In this document: in pieces, positions 46,850-55,276 of the stretch
Numbering within the stretch: position 1 is the first letter of the stretch
How the letters are laid out: each line of letters starts with the position of its first letter
Source of the DNA: Hordeum vulgare subsp. vulgare
Taxonomy: Eukaryota > Streptophyta > Magnoliopsida > Poales > Poaceae
Assembly: GCF_904849725.1 (NCBI RefSeq)
Contig: NW_025422655.1
Span: forward strand, 1-64,000
Direction of reading: 5' to 3'
Length of the DNA: 64,000 bases
Position numbers and translations under genes: made by a program
Notes under the pieces: model-generated
Told to the model about the DNA's origin: nothing
What the model saw: only the letters and a program-made list of their open reading frames with translations
The model's database searches: none

Positions 46850-47228
46850 TTAGAGCGGGAAAATTTAGCGCCGTTTGCAAACAGCAGCCTCGTAGTCAGC
46901 AAAATCAGCGTCGATGTCACACCAGCGCGGAGATTCGGCCGGCCGCCTGGGGTGGTGGCGGCAGGGCCCACCCAGGCTCTGTCCGTTACGGACCGGCGTG
47001 GCGGGAACGGGGTGGGCAGCCGGCCGCCTCAGCTGGTGGCGGCAGGCCCCAGCCGCCTCGGGCGGTGGCGGCAGGTCCCACAGCCGCCTCGGGCGGTGGC
47101 GGCAGGTGCCACGTGCCGGCTAGCGCGCCTGCCGCCACCAGGGGAGGGGGTCCTTTTCCTTTTTTGCATTCACAGGTGGTCTTTTCTGGCATTTGCGTTC
47201 GAGAGGGGGTCCTTTTGGACAAAAATTC
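46850..47228 (-). repeat. Right terminal inverted repeat of the MULE
   Basis: Inverted counterpart of 41600-42060. It ends GGTCCTTTTGGACAAAAATTC next to the duplicated CGGCTTGGC. It contains CTCGGGCGGTGGCGGCAGG twice. Confidence 0.8.
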
Positions 47229-47242
47229 CGGCTTGGCCAGCT

Positions 47243-48350
47243 CTAATGGCCACGAGAAGATCTCTCCCCGTGCTCATCCACGCCTGAAGAGTTGCTGCCA
47301 GGCGTGGCTCCGACGGAGAGGCCAAGGGCGGCTAGATCCCAAGTCCCCACGCGGAAGCCGGGCTGGTGAGCGGCCATCGCCGCAGCAAATCGGCGCAGGA
47401 GGCGGCGAACTTCGGGCGGCGGCGTCAGTGGCTTATCCGGCTGCCGTGCCTGAGCCAGAGGGGTCGGTGGAGGGGCTGTAGCAGCGACGAGTGCGTCCCC
47501 GTCCTCAGGCTCGGCCTTGGCGAGCGCTTCCGCGTACACGGGCTCGGTGCTGACGAGCGCGTCTCCGTCCTCGGGCTCATCCTTGACGGCGAAGTCGAAG
47601 ACCATGGGCGCCGCAGTGGTGAGAGCACCGGATTCCTCAGTCAGGGGCGGCGGTTCTAGATCGGGAGCCGGAGCGTACCCCGGCGGCATAAAGTGCTCGG
47701 AGTCCTCGTTGCTTGGAGTCGGTGAGGGGAGGTTCAGGTAGCCTTCCGGCGCGTCGACGACCTCCGGTTCCGGCGGCGGAGTGACTGCAACAGGAGGGCA
47801 CGGCATGTACCCCATGAATTGGGCAGAAGAACGCGCCGTCGCGGACAGGCCAAGGCCCATACCCGTGCACCGGGCAGAAGGCGACCCCGACCTCCAAGCT
47901 GAAGAACAATCCCGGTGGTGGAGGTGGGGGTGCCAGTGCAGGGTCAAAGTCGGCCTCTTCACCAAGGAACGGCGCCGCCGGCCCATCGAGGTTCCAGTTC
48001 ATCGGCGGAACTTGGACTTCTGGATTTGGTGGTGCCGCTGGGGCAGTCTGATTGTTTTCTGCAACAGGTGCAGGAGGACCAAATCCACTGCGAGGCGCAG
48101 GGGCCCGGCGGCGGTTGCCGTGGTCGCGGCTGTAGCGGTGTTCCCTGTTGAAGAAGCGTCGGTGGCCGCCCAAACCAGAACGGCGACTCCGGCGATGGAA
48201 ACTGGTACGGCGCTGGAAACCAAAACCACGGGTGTGGCCCCGGTGATGGATACGGGTCTGGCGACGACGAATCCATCTGGGACGGCGAGTCTGCATCTCC
48301 AGGAAACGAACAAAAGCAGAGGCAAGCGCAGGCAAGATTGATCTCGCCAT
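47243..48350 (-). pseudogene. Extra ORF between copia PBS and gag, one frame change
   Basis: Unrecognised protein, in the same sense as gag. From the ATG at 48350 (MARSILPALASAFVRF) it has an R/H/F-rich stretch (RRRQTRIHHRGHTRGFGFQ), a proline-rich part, and two similar short motifs, FCPVHGYGPWPV and FCPIHGVHAVPSC. The frame then changes near 47780 to a proline/acidic part (PEVVDAPEGYLNLPSPTPSN; DEPEDGDALV twice) and ends QPGFRVGTWDLAALGL...SSRGH at 47243. An ORF at this place is not part of the standard copia set. It could be a captured host gene or a lineage-specific leader protein. Its codon use is strongly GC-rich, unlike gag and pol. Confidence 0.5.
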
Positions 48351-48390
48351 CTCCTTACTTTCTCCCTGATTACTCCTAGCGGCAGTGCAA

Positions 48391-48405
48391 TGCGTGCTGA
48401 TAACG
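48391..48405 (-). promoter_or_regulatory. PBS of the nested copia
   Basis: On the minus strand CGTTATCAGCACGCA follows directly after the 5' LTR. The same motif (CGTTATCAGCACGAG) follows the LTR at 53228, supporting a shared primer, probably an initiator-Met-type tRNA (inference). Confidence 0.8.
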
Positions 48406-48645
48406 TGTAAGAAATGAAAAGGAATGGAATGAACTGTCTCTTCATTGATCATCATCACAGATATTTATACAGAGATTCCCATCTCTTGGGAATGTCGGTT
48501 ACAAGGGATAGACGCCTATAAGAGGCGTCGATACGAGAAAAGCTGCCTCTTCGGAAGGAAGAGGCGTCTCTACAAGGGAAAGGCATCCGTACGACGCTTT
48601 GGGCACACAATAACTGCCTAAGGCAGTTGTAATCTAATTCTAACA
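48406..48645 (-). repeat. 5' LTR of the nested copia
   Basis: 240 bp, TGTAAGAAATG ... ATTCTAACA on the plus strand, about six substitutions from 35269-35526. The short length is typical of this copia lineage. Confidence 0.93.
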
Positions 48646-48884
48646 GGATAGAGAAACGGCAAGCGGCTTTGGCGGGGGACGTGTGACGTGCAGCGACACA
48701 TGCTAATGACTGGTTCGGTTTTTCTTTTGGTTATACGGTTTCCTACCGAACCGAGTAAATCTAATTCGGTTTTCACAAGTAAAAACCGATTTTCACTGTA
48801 CAAACAATAAAAACTGAAAATTCGGTTTTTTCGGTATCGTTTTCGGTTCGGTATTCGGTTACTTGGTTTTTATGCCCACCCCTG

Positions 48885-49366
48885 CCATGGACCAGAGCAT
48901 TGCGTGGCAAAAGGCCGTGCAAGATCTCGTCGGCGACAACCAAGAGATCCGTGAGCAGCTTCGTGAAATCACGAGCTGGTTCCAAGCATCGAGATGATGC
49001 GGAACCACGCCCGTGGCCTGATCAAGGTGATGCGAGAGGACAAGAAGCTCCGTGCCTTCCCCCCGGCTACTGCGTCCCACCTTCCTCTGTCCTCCTTTGG
49101 GCGTTGAGGGAGGTGCAGCGTACCACCGACCCGACGCAGCGCGCAAGGTGGTGGATGTGCCGCTCATCCAGGATGACGGCACCGCAGCCGGATCCTACCC
49201 GTCTTGCCTCGAGGACGGAGAGGGTGACCGATGTTGTCCTCGCGCTGCCGGCCGCCGTCCTCGACCCTGAAGTGCAGATCATTCCGCCAGTCTTCACTGG
49301 CGGAAAGAAGAAGAAGAAGCCGGTGGTGCGCCGCTCAGAGCGCCTGAAGAACCTCAAGAACAACTG
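48885..49366 (+). pseudogene. 3' part of a gene split at its start codon
   Basis: Unrecognised gene. The ATG within the duplication CCATGGAC (48887) begins MDQSIAWQKAVQDLVGD, then a coiled-coil-like NQEIREQLREITSWFQ. A second frame holds IEMMRNHARGLIKVMREDKK, and a third carries the end (TDVVLALPAAVLDPEVQIIP ... GGKKKKKPVVRRSERLKN), finishing at 49366. The basic C-terminus looks like a nuclear localisation signal. The 5' leader (about 34650-34793) is now 14 kb away because the hAT-like element and its nested cargo sit between the two copies of the duplication. At least two frameshifts show the gene was or became a pseudogene. The order of frameshift and insertion is unknown. Confidence 0.5.
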
Positions 49367-49369
49367 AAG

Positions 49370-50086
49370 TGCGCCGTCAGAGGCTGTTACTGGTTAGGTA
49401 TGCTGCTATATGTCAGCATATAAGTTAGAACTACTTTTGGTATGGATGTAATCTAAATTTCTGGTGCTGGTTGGATGAACTGTTGCTGGTGTTGGCTGTA
49501 TGAATGACCCCTGTATGAACTGATGCTACAGCTATTTGTTGGTGCTATCTGTGTGATATCTGTTGTTGGATGAACTATTTTTTATCTATTTGCTGCAGGT
49601 ATGGATGTAAGCTAAGCTAAATTTCTGGTGCTATCTGTTGCTATCTGTTATTTGTTGTTATCTGTTGTTGGATGAACTATTTTTTATCGAAGCAACAATC
49701 GGTTTACATTTGTGTCTCAAAAAATGATCCATCACAAAATGGGCACGACTATTTTTTATCGAAGCAACATGGTTGCACCAAGCGGATAGGCCTGTTTTCT
49801 ATTTGGGCCTGCTTTTTCTTCTCATAGTCCTCATCAGCCCATGACCCAATAACGTTTTTTGTTTGACCATTAACTCTGCACCTCCACTCTGTTTTTTTGA
49901 ACGAGATGCACCTCCACTCTGTTAACTGAAGAATTGCTGCACACTATGAGTTGCTGCATTTTTTTCATCAATTGCTGCATTTTAAAATAATCCATTACAA
50001 ACACAGGCAGGTTTTGATTCACATAAATTCAAATTCAGCTAACAAATGAAACTAGATTGACACACTGACTGAAACTCTAACAATTT
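49370..50086. other. Transcript-tail-like region, no gene
   Basis: Positions 49380-49690 consist of repeated words (GGTGCTATCTGTTG, TTGGATGAACTATTTTTTATC twice, TATGGATGTAA.CTAA twice) and look like the 3' untranslated part of the preceding gene. Positions 49700-50080 show nothing recognisable. Confidence 0.45.
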
Positions 50087-50689
50087 CTAGCGATTGATGA
50101 ACATCGAGTAAAAGAAACCCATAGCAATGATACAACAATAAAATGCTCCAGCCATCATATTTGCTTGCTGCTTCAAATCGATCAGTTGCTTTAGTTGCTT
50201 GCCCATTTTCTTCAATTCACACCCCAGTTCAGCTTGCCCATAACAATGACCTGATCTGTCCGCCAAATGGGGGGCGTGTTTCACAGCAAGCGGTGCCCCA
50301 AAATTGAGCCCTTCGGTTGATCCCTCCAATTTCAACCTCTCAACATACTCATCGAGCCACTCGAAATACCCGCATTTCTGCAGAACCTGAAAAACAGAGG
50401 TCGGCAACTCATGAACTCTAGATCCAACACTAGCTCCATCGCCCAAATTTGAGGAAAAAAGAAAAAATTGGGAGAAATAGACCATACGATTGGTGAAGTA
50501 GACAGATCTAACCTGCCCCGGCTGTGGCCTGCTCAAGCATTTCACGAAGTCGCGCCCACGGTTGCCATTTTCTTCCCTCATACAAGTCAGACGCTTCAGA
50601 GGCTCCATGCGTGGGCAATCGGGGCATCTTGTTAGCGGCACTGGACCATACTTCCTCCATTGGCAAGAGGCCGAGCTCGAGCTATACAT
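50087..50689 (-). CDS. GRF-type zinc-finger protein with C-terminal membrane helix, two exons
   Basis: Exons are 50689-50513 and 50386-50087, with GT/AG borders in phase 0. The ATG at 50689 was chosen because the family begins just before the zinc finger; the upstream ATG at 50848 would add a low-complexity P/H/R part. The N-terminal half has PVPLTRCPDC ... LKRLTCMREENGNRGRDFVKC, the Cys pattern of a GRF zinc finger that binds single-stranded nucleic acid in characterised proteins. The second exon starts VLQKCGYFEWLDEYVERLK and ends with a coiled coil (LKKMGKQLKQLIDLKQQ) and a hydrophobic helix (MMAGAFYCCIIAMGFFYSMF). I have seen this architecture repeatedly in cereal genomes, often near transposons. 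Function is unknown. No lesion is visible. Confidence 0.75.
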   Translation of the reverse strand: MYSSSSASCQWRKYGPVPLTRCPDCPRMEPLKRLTCMREENGNRGRDFVKCLSRPQPGQVRSVYFTNRMVYFSQFFLFSSNLGDGASVGSRVHELPTSVFQVLQKCGYFEWLDEYVERLKLEGSTEGLNFGAPLAVKHAPHLADRSGHCYGQAELGCELKKMGKQLKQLIDLKQQANMMAGAFYCCIIAMGFFYSMFINR

Positions 50690-51053
50690 CACTCGCCGGC
50701 GACGCGCTTCCTCGCCGGAGAAGAGGAAGAAGAAGGTGGGGGAAAGGAGGAAGGGCAAGCAATGGGGGGAGGATGGACTGGCTCGGGTCCGGGCACGCGG
50801 ATGAGCACGGCCATGCTTATGTGGATAAGTTGTGGGTCCCGCACACATGCGAGTAAGTAGTGGGTCTCATGTTGATGTGGATAACTGGTGAGTCCCGCGT
50901 GTCATAACTTAACCCCTTAAGTTTTGCATTTCATGGTTAAACAGAGCCATGTCGCATTGTAGCTATTGTTTCCTTCAAAGATGTCGCACCAGAGCTATTT
51001 TGATCAACAACGACGCACTGCTTCCATTCCGCGTCAAATATGTCGCACAGGAG
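50690..51053. other. Interval between the GRF gene and the Hsp70-like fragment
   Basis: It holds the presumed promoter and leader of the GRF gene. A short word, ATGTCGCA(C/T)..AGCTATT, is repeated three times (about 50949, 50981 and 51040). No gene is seen. Confidence 0.45.
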
Positions 51054-51647
51054 CTATTGACCCCCTGCCTGGGTGTCGGAGTGGCCGACGTCGACGAAGG
51101 CGACGAAGGTGGGCTCACCGGCGACGCCGAGGTCGGAGCGGTAGAGGCCGTAGCCGAGGGCGGTGGCAGCGAGGTAGAGCCCCGCGACGGCCGCCGCGTC
51201 GGCATAAGCGCGGCGCTGCGCCTGCATGAGGTAGCAGGGCACGGAGATCACGCAGTCGGCAACGGGGGCGTCGAGGTCGTCCTCGCCGAGCTGGCGGAGG
51301 TAGGCTAGTAGCATGGCGAGGATGTGGGGCGGGGAGAGCGCGATGCGGCGGCCGAGGTGGTCGACGTGGACGCGGGCGCCGACGTCGACGGGGAAGGGGA
51401 GGCACGGGAGGTCGCGGGGGGCAGGGCGGGAGGCGAGGAGGAGGCGGCGGTTGGGGCTGGAGAAGGGGGCGTGGGAGGATGCGGCGCCCGCGGCATGGGC
51501 GCCGAGGAGGCGCGCGCTATGGGAGAAGGCAACGGCTGCGGGCGACTCGCGCTTGGACTCGACATTGAGCCGCACGTCGATCCCCCGCTGCCGCGCCGCC
51601 GCCGCCGTCAGCGTGTCGTTGCCGACGTCGAGCCCCACCACGCTCAT
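51054..51647 (-). pseudogene. Truncated Hsp70/Hsp110-like first exon
   Basis: It encodes the start of a nucleotide-binding domain of the Hsp70 superfamily, closest in feel to plant Hsp110/Hsp70-16-type proteins, which act as nucleotide-exchange or holding chaperones. Seen: the phosphate-1 loop VVGLDVGNDT, RESPAAVAFSHSARLLG, LSPPHILAMLLAYL, the signature CVISVPCYLMQAQRRAYADA, and the phosphate-2-like VAFVDVGHSDTQ. The frame ends after 197 codons, although these proteins have several hundred more. A few residues also seem to be missing between AVAGL and YLAATALGYG. Downstream (51053 and below) no continuing exon is found. It looks like a duplicated or captured fragment; the very GC-rich codon use matches grass first exons. 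Confidence 0.75.
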
Positions 51648-52388
51648 CGCGGCGGTGGCGGCGATGGCGGCTCGCTGGCCGGGAATTGGGGTTCCGAATT
51701 CGATCGATGCGGCGAGGGGGTCGGCTCGGGAGGGAATGGGATTTTAGGGTGGGTGGGTGCGGGTGTGGGGGCTGGTGCGCCGGAGGGGTGCGGGCCGCGC
51801 GCGCCGGGGTGGGCGAGGAGAGGACGGAAAGCGGATGCAGAGTTTTCGTCCGCTGCCGTAAATTGGTAAACGTACACAGGTGGGGATTACCTATTATGTT
51901 AACGGTTAGATCTGATTAGGTGGGCTCGATCATGAGGTGGTACTTTGTCTTGGCTATTCTATGTACGTGTTTTGAAGTGCACTTAGAAAATAATATGTTG
52001 GCTTGTTTATTAGTAGTATAGATTTCAGCCCTGAAACTGGGCCAGCCCATTTTATAGACGTGTGGGCGCTGGTTCTCCTAACCGGGCTTAAGGCGCCGAT
52101 TAGGAGCTCCCGTGTAGCTGTGCACCAAACTAGCCATCGCCTTCAAGATTCTTTCCCTGAGATTAGCAACCACCACGCCAACGTCGCCGAACCATCGAGC
52201 ATGTGTGAATTGTTACATGGCATGGTTGTTGATGCGGGTGCAGGGGAGTGCACTAACAGCGAACGACGGACAAAGACATGTCACCGGCTGGCCACCACCG
52301 TCGATCGACGGATATGAGATTTGATTTTGGGAGCGCGGCGGCTGAATGGGCATACGAGGAGGACGTGTGGCAAGTGTTTGGTGATTAG
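51648..52388. other. Promoter-like flank and unassigned sequence
   Basis: Positions 51650-51850 are GC-rich and may be the former leader of the Hsp70-like fragment. ORFs on the plus strand opposite it are antisense shadows. Positions 51880-52388 hold nothing recognisable. Confidence 0.45.
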
Positions 52389-52640
52389 CACTAGTAGAAA
52401 ATAGAGCTTTCGTCCTAGCTCTGATTGAGCAATAGTCATGCATCAGTCCCGCTTCTAACCGCCAGGACACGGGTCGGACCTTGGCGGGCACCAGTTCCGG
52501 TTTGTCTGGGACCTTTACTCCCGGTTCTAGCCAAGAACCGGGACTAATGGGTCTGGCTCCTACCGCAACCCCTTTAGTTTCGATCTGTGTGTGGAACAAG
52601 ACTAAAGATCAGCCTTCAGTCCCGGTTCTAGACACCGACC
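52389..52640. mobile_element. CACTA (En/Spm) transposon terminus
   Basis: CACTAGTAGAAAATAGAGC is a CACTA-type terminal repeat, preceded by TAG. Subterminal words of the type AGTCCCGGTTCTAG occur in both orientations (about 52490-52640). The opposite end is not found in the window; it may have been lost or removed by rearrangement. Confidence 0.75.
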
Positions 52641-53064
52641 GGGATTAAAAGAATGCATATATATATATATACTCGTCTCTGCTCGCTCACTTCTTTCTTT
52701 TTGAGTCGGCTAGCGTGTGAGAGATGTGTGCTACTCTGTTCTCACCTCCTTCCTCGGTGTTGCTGCTCCTAAACCCGTCCGCTCTGCCTTGGATGAGACC
52801 ACGGAAGAACAAACCTCGTCGTCGATCAACCTCAAGGGCGGCGCCGTCGCTACCCAAGAAGTTAGTTATCGGAGATCAAACCGCACCCCCGCTTCAGAAA
52901 ACCTAAACCTAGCGGCGGCCTCGCAATCGCCTTCCCCGTCGCCTCGTAGGCTTTCCTTACGTGGTGGACCCGCTCAACACCGCCAAAAAGCGAGGGGATG
53001 GTTGAATGCTAGATACGTGTACAGAATTGAGTAGCGAATTGGTACACATGCATAGTCCATCGTG
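52641..53064. other. Region between the CACTA end and the decayed copia
   Basis: An AT microsatellite lies at about 52655-52672. A 105-codon ORF starting at 52717 is rich in S, R and A and has no motif; it may be CACTA-internal leader. It is cut by the copia insertion at 53069. I do not call it a gene. Confidence 0.4.
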
Positions 53065-53069
53065 TGCAT

Positions 53070-53228
53070 TGTTAAGGATTAATTATAATCTTAATAATCC
53101 ATACTTAACAATCGTCTTTGTGGCGTTCTTTGTAAAGGTCGCGTCTGTTCAACGCGTCCCCTCATTTTGTATATATAGCCTTGTGTGTCATCAATAAATA
53201 GCGCTTCTCTCTCTCGTTTACTCTAACA
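53070..53228 (+). repeat. 5' LTR of the decayed copia
   Basis: TGTTAAGGATT ... CTCTAACA, with a TATA box (TATATATA, 53170-53177) and an AATAAA at about 53194. Confidence 0.92.
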
Positions 53229-53243
53229 CGTTATCAGCACGAG
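53229..53243 (+). promoter_or_regulatory. PBS of the decayed copia
   Basis: CGTTATCAGCACGAG follows directly after the LTR. It has the same motif as the nested copia at 48405-48391. Confidence 0.82.
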
Positions 53244-55276
53244 TCTTCACCGAGAGCAATCAGGCCACACAACGCAGGGCTTCTCGCCCTTGCCGCTGGA
53301 CTGCGGTGGCCGCGCCAGCCCGTCCGCACTCCGCCCGTCGGCCGCGCCGAGGCCTTGCCCTCGGCCGCCCGCGTCGAGGCTCTCACCCTCGCCAGCCACG
53401 CCCCCGTTCACCTGGCCGCCGCGCCGTGTCCTGCACTCGTCACGACCACCGCGCCGTTGGACGAGGCCACAGCGCCGGCTGCGCCGAGAAGATTTCGGCG
53501 GTCGTTCGGCACGGCCCGGAAGCGAGCGGCTATCCATGTCTGCATGGACGGCGGCAGCACCCGCCTGCGCGCACGGGGCCCATAGCCAGCGAGCCTTTCG
53601 TGCAGGAGCATCGACCGGAGAACGCGACCCTCCACGGCATGGCACGGTCCCTGATGAGGCATCCTGCGAACGCCGGCGTACTCCAACGCGAGGCGCCGCA
53701 AAGTGGCTTCGATCATTCGGACGCCAAGACACATGCGCGAAAGACGGCGGACGGATCTAGGCAACACCATGAATTGCAACTGTTGTGTCGTTCCAATGCA
53801 GCGGTGTGGGTTGCAGAAGTATTTTAGACGAGGAACCGGACAGGAGAAATGACCTTATCTCTTTGAATGCTTTACGGTTTTATCCTTCTGATTTTTGTTA
53901 TTTCTGAAAAAGACGTTGCATCATCTTGCACGTTCAAACGAAGGGCGGTGTAGTTCTTGCTGATGATACTATCACATGACCTTTTTGAAGGAAAGACACA
54001 GCCGGTGAACGACAGATTTCATAGCAACTACAGCGTGTGGCTTCATCCATTTTCTTAACTGATGAGAAAAGGCCACATCAAGGCTCATACTACCTGCGGA
54101 ACTACCATGTGGACATTTTACCACGCTCTTCTCAACCAAAGACATGGTATACTCTATGGAAATGTGACATGTTCAATGTATTTGCTCTTTAGCAAATTCC
54201 ATAACATGTTTTTCTTTACTGGTACGATGGTATTGTTTTGCAATTGATATTAAATTTTCTCGCACGATAATATAGATTTGCAATTGAGAAAAGATTTTTT
54301 TTTTCTCGCGAAACAATCTCATTGCGATTGAGAATAATTTTCTCTTGCGAATTATTAATTAATTTTGCTGAATTATCTTGCAACTTGATATAAGATCATC
54401 TCATTTTATTTGAGGTCTATACAATTCAAGTTTTTTCACTTGAACATCAAGTTTGCAACATCATTACTATTTGTTACAATAGTAATGTATTTCTATTGAG
54501 TATAATGTATTCCGGAATGTATGTATCTCCATGTTCGCTACATGTTGAGATTAATACGCTTATTTGCAATTGGGATTTTATTTTCTTGCAAATAAAAATA
54601 AATTCATCTTAATTGAGCCTTTGCCTTGATACAAGCAAGATATGATATGCAAAATTCTGAGTGTTGTTTTTCAAATTGATGTTTTGGGATCACAAGGTAG
54701 TGTGTAGATCTACTGCTTTGCAGATTATCACCACTATTGATAATGCCTACATTTTGTCGTTTCGACATTATGATTGTTTTACAAAGTGCTCTCCCACACA
54801 TTTTACTAAGTCATGACATAAGGCATTACGAGTTAGTCTACTGACTTCATCAGATTATGCTCCCTAGTGCTGCGAGATCTACTCCATTTTGGAGATTATC
54901 TTCAAGGTGTCATATTTAGCAATTTGATATTCACATTAATGGTTTCAAGATAGCTTCTTGAAATACCCATTAATTTTGCTAAATTCATTACAACATCAAC
55001 CACGATGGTATTTAATTTACTATAGGTAAATTAATCATCTCTGATATACCCATAGAGGTAACACATGGCTATAAGGCATCACACGTACTAGTATTTGCTC
55101 CTCCGAAGCATTTATTGTTGTTGTTCACTAAAATATTTTTACCCTCATAGTAAATATTATACTTGCACGCTTTCTTGAATATATCATAGGAAACTATGAA
55201 AGTATTAGCGTATACATCTGATTACCTTCTATTACATTGGTAAAATACATGGCAATGAAGCCTACGACACTATTTC
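53244..55276 (+). other. GC-rich leader then AT-rich internal region of the decayed copia
   Basis: Positions 53244-53860 are GC-rich with overlapping ORFs in several frames on both strands. None is recognisable, although the place corresponds to that of the extra ORF in the nested copia. The composition then drops sharply to AT-rich (53860-55276), where I see no gag motif. Confidence 0.5.

Larger units (their letters stand above)
41600..47228. mobile_element. Mutator-like element (MULE) nested in the copia
   Basis: The ends GAATTTTTGTCCAAAAGGACC and its reverse complement are exactly flanked by CGGCTTGGC (41591-41599 and 47229-47237), the 9 bp duplication expected for Mutator. Long GC-rich terminal inverted repeats (about 41600-42060 and 46850-47228) are mosaics of CTGCCGCC/GGCGGC words. 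Inside are a plus-strand transposase, two minus-strand accessory genes and two Stowaway MITEs. It is 5.6 kb. The transposase is truncated, so movement would need help in trans. Confidence 0.93.
35269..48645 (-). mobile_element. Ty1-copia retrotransposon nested in the hAT-like element
   Basis: On the minus strand: 5' LTR 48645-48406, PBS, an extra ORF, gag, pol in the copia order (protease, integrase, RT, RNase H), PPT, and 3' LTR 35526-35269. The flanking 5-mers are GGACA and GGATA, a near-match target duplication. The LTRs differ by about six substitutions and an 18 bp indel over 240 bp. A Mutator-like element of 5.6 kb is inserted between the extra ORF and gag. The same lineage, more decayed, lies at 53070-62971. 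Confidence 0.9.
34802..48884. mobile_element. hAT-like non-autonomous element, split by a copia
   Basis: The left end TCAGGGTGGGCAT and the right end ATGCCCACCCCTG form imperfect inverted termini. With the 8 bp duplication CCATGGAC this fits hAT superfamily rules. Without the nested copia the element would be about 700 bp. Both arms are rich in TTCGGTTCGG words (34890-34970 and 48710-48860) and lack coding sequence. The left terminus carries an extra T and one G fewer than the right. Movement would need a transposase supplied in trans. Confidence 0.75.

Noticed and set aside
46914..47481. Plus-strand ORFs over the MULE right TIR and the copia extra ORF
   Set aside because: They cross the element border and are explained by GC-rich inverted repeat words.
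51313..51869. Long plus-strand ORFs opposite the Hsp70-like exon
   Set aside because: They are antisense shadows caused by high GC; composition is dominated by R, G and A, and no motif is present.
52717..53034. 105-codon ORF upstream of the decayed copia
   Set aside because: No motif, serine/arginine-rich, adjacent to a CACTA end; not enough to call a gene.
53290..53827. Three overlapping 70-170 codon ORFs in the copia leader
   Set aside because: GC-rich leader sequence opens several frames on both strands; no frame has recognisable domains.
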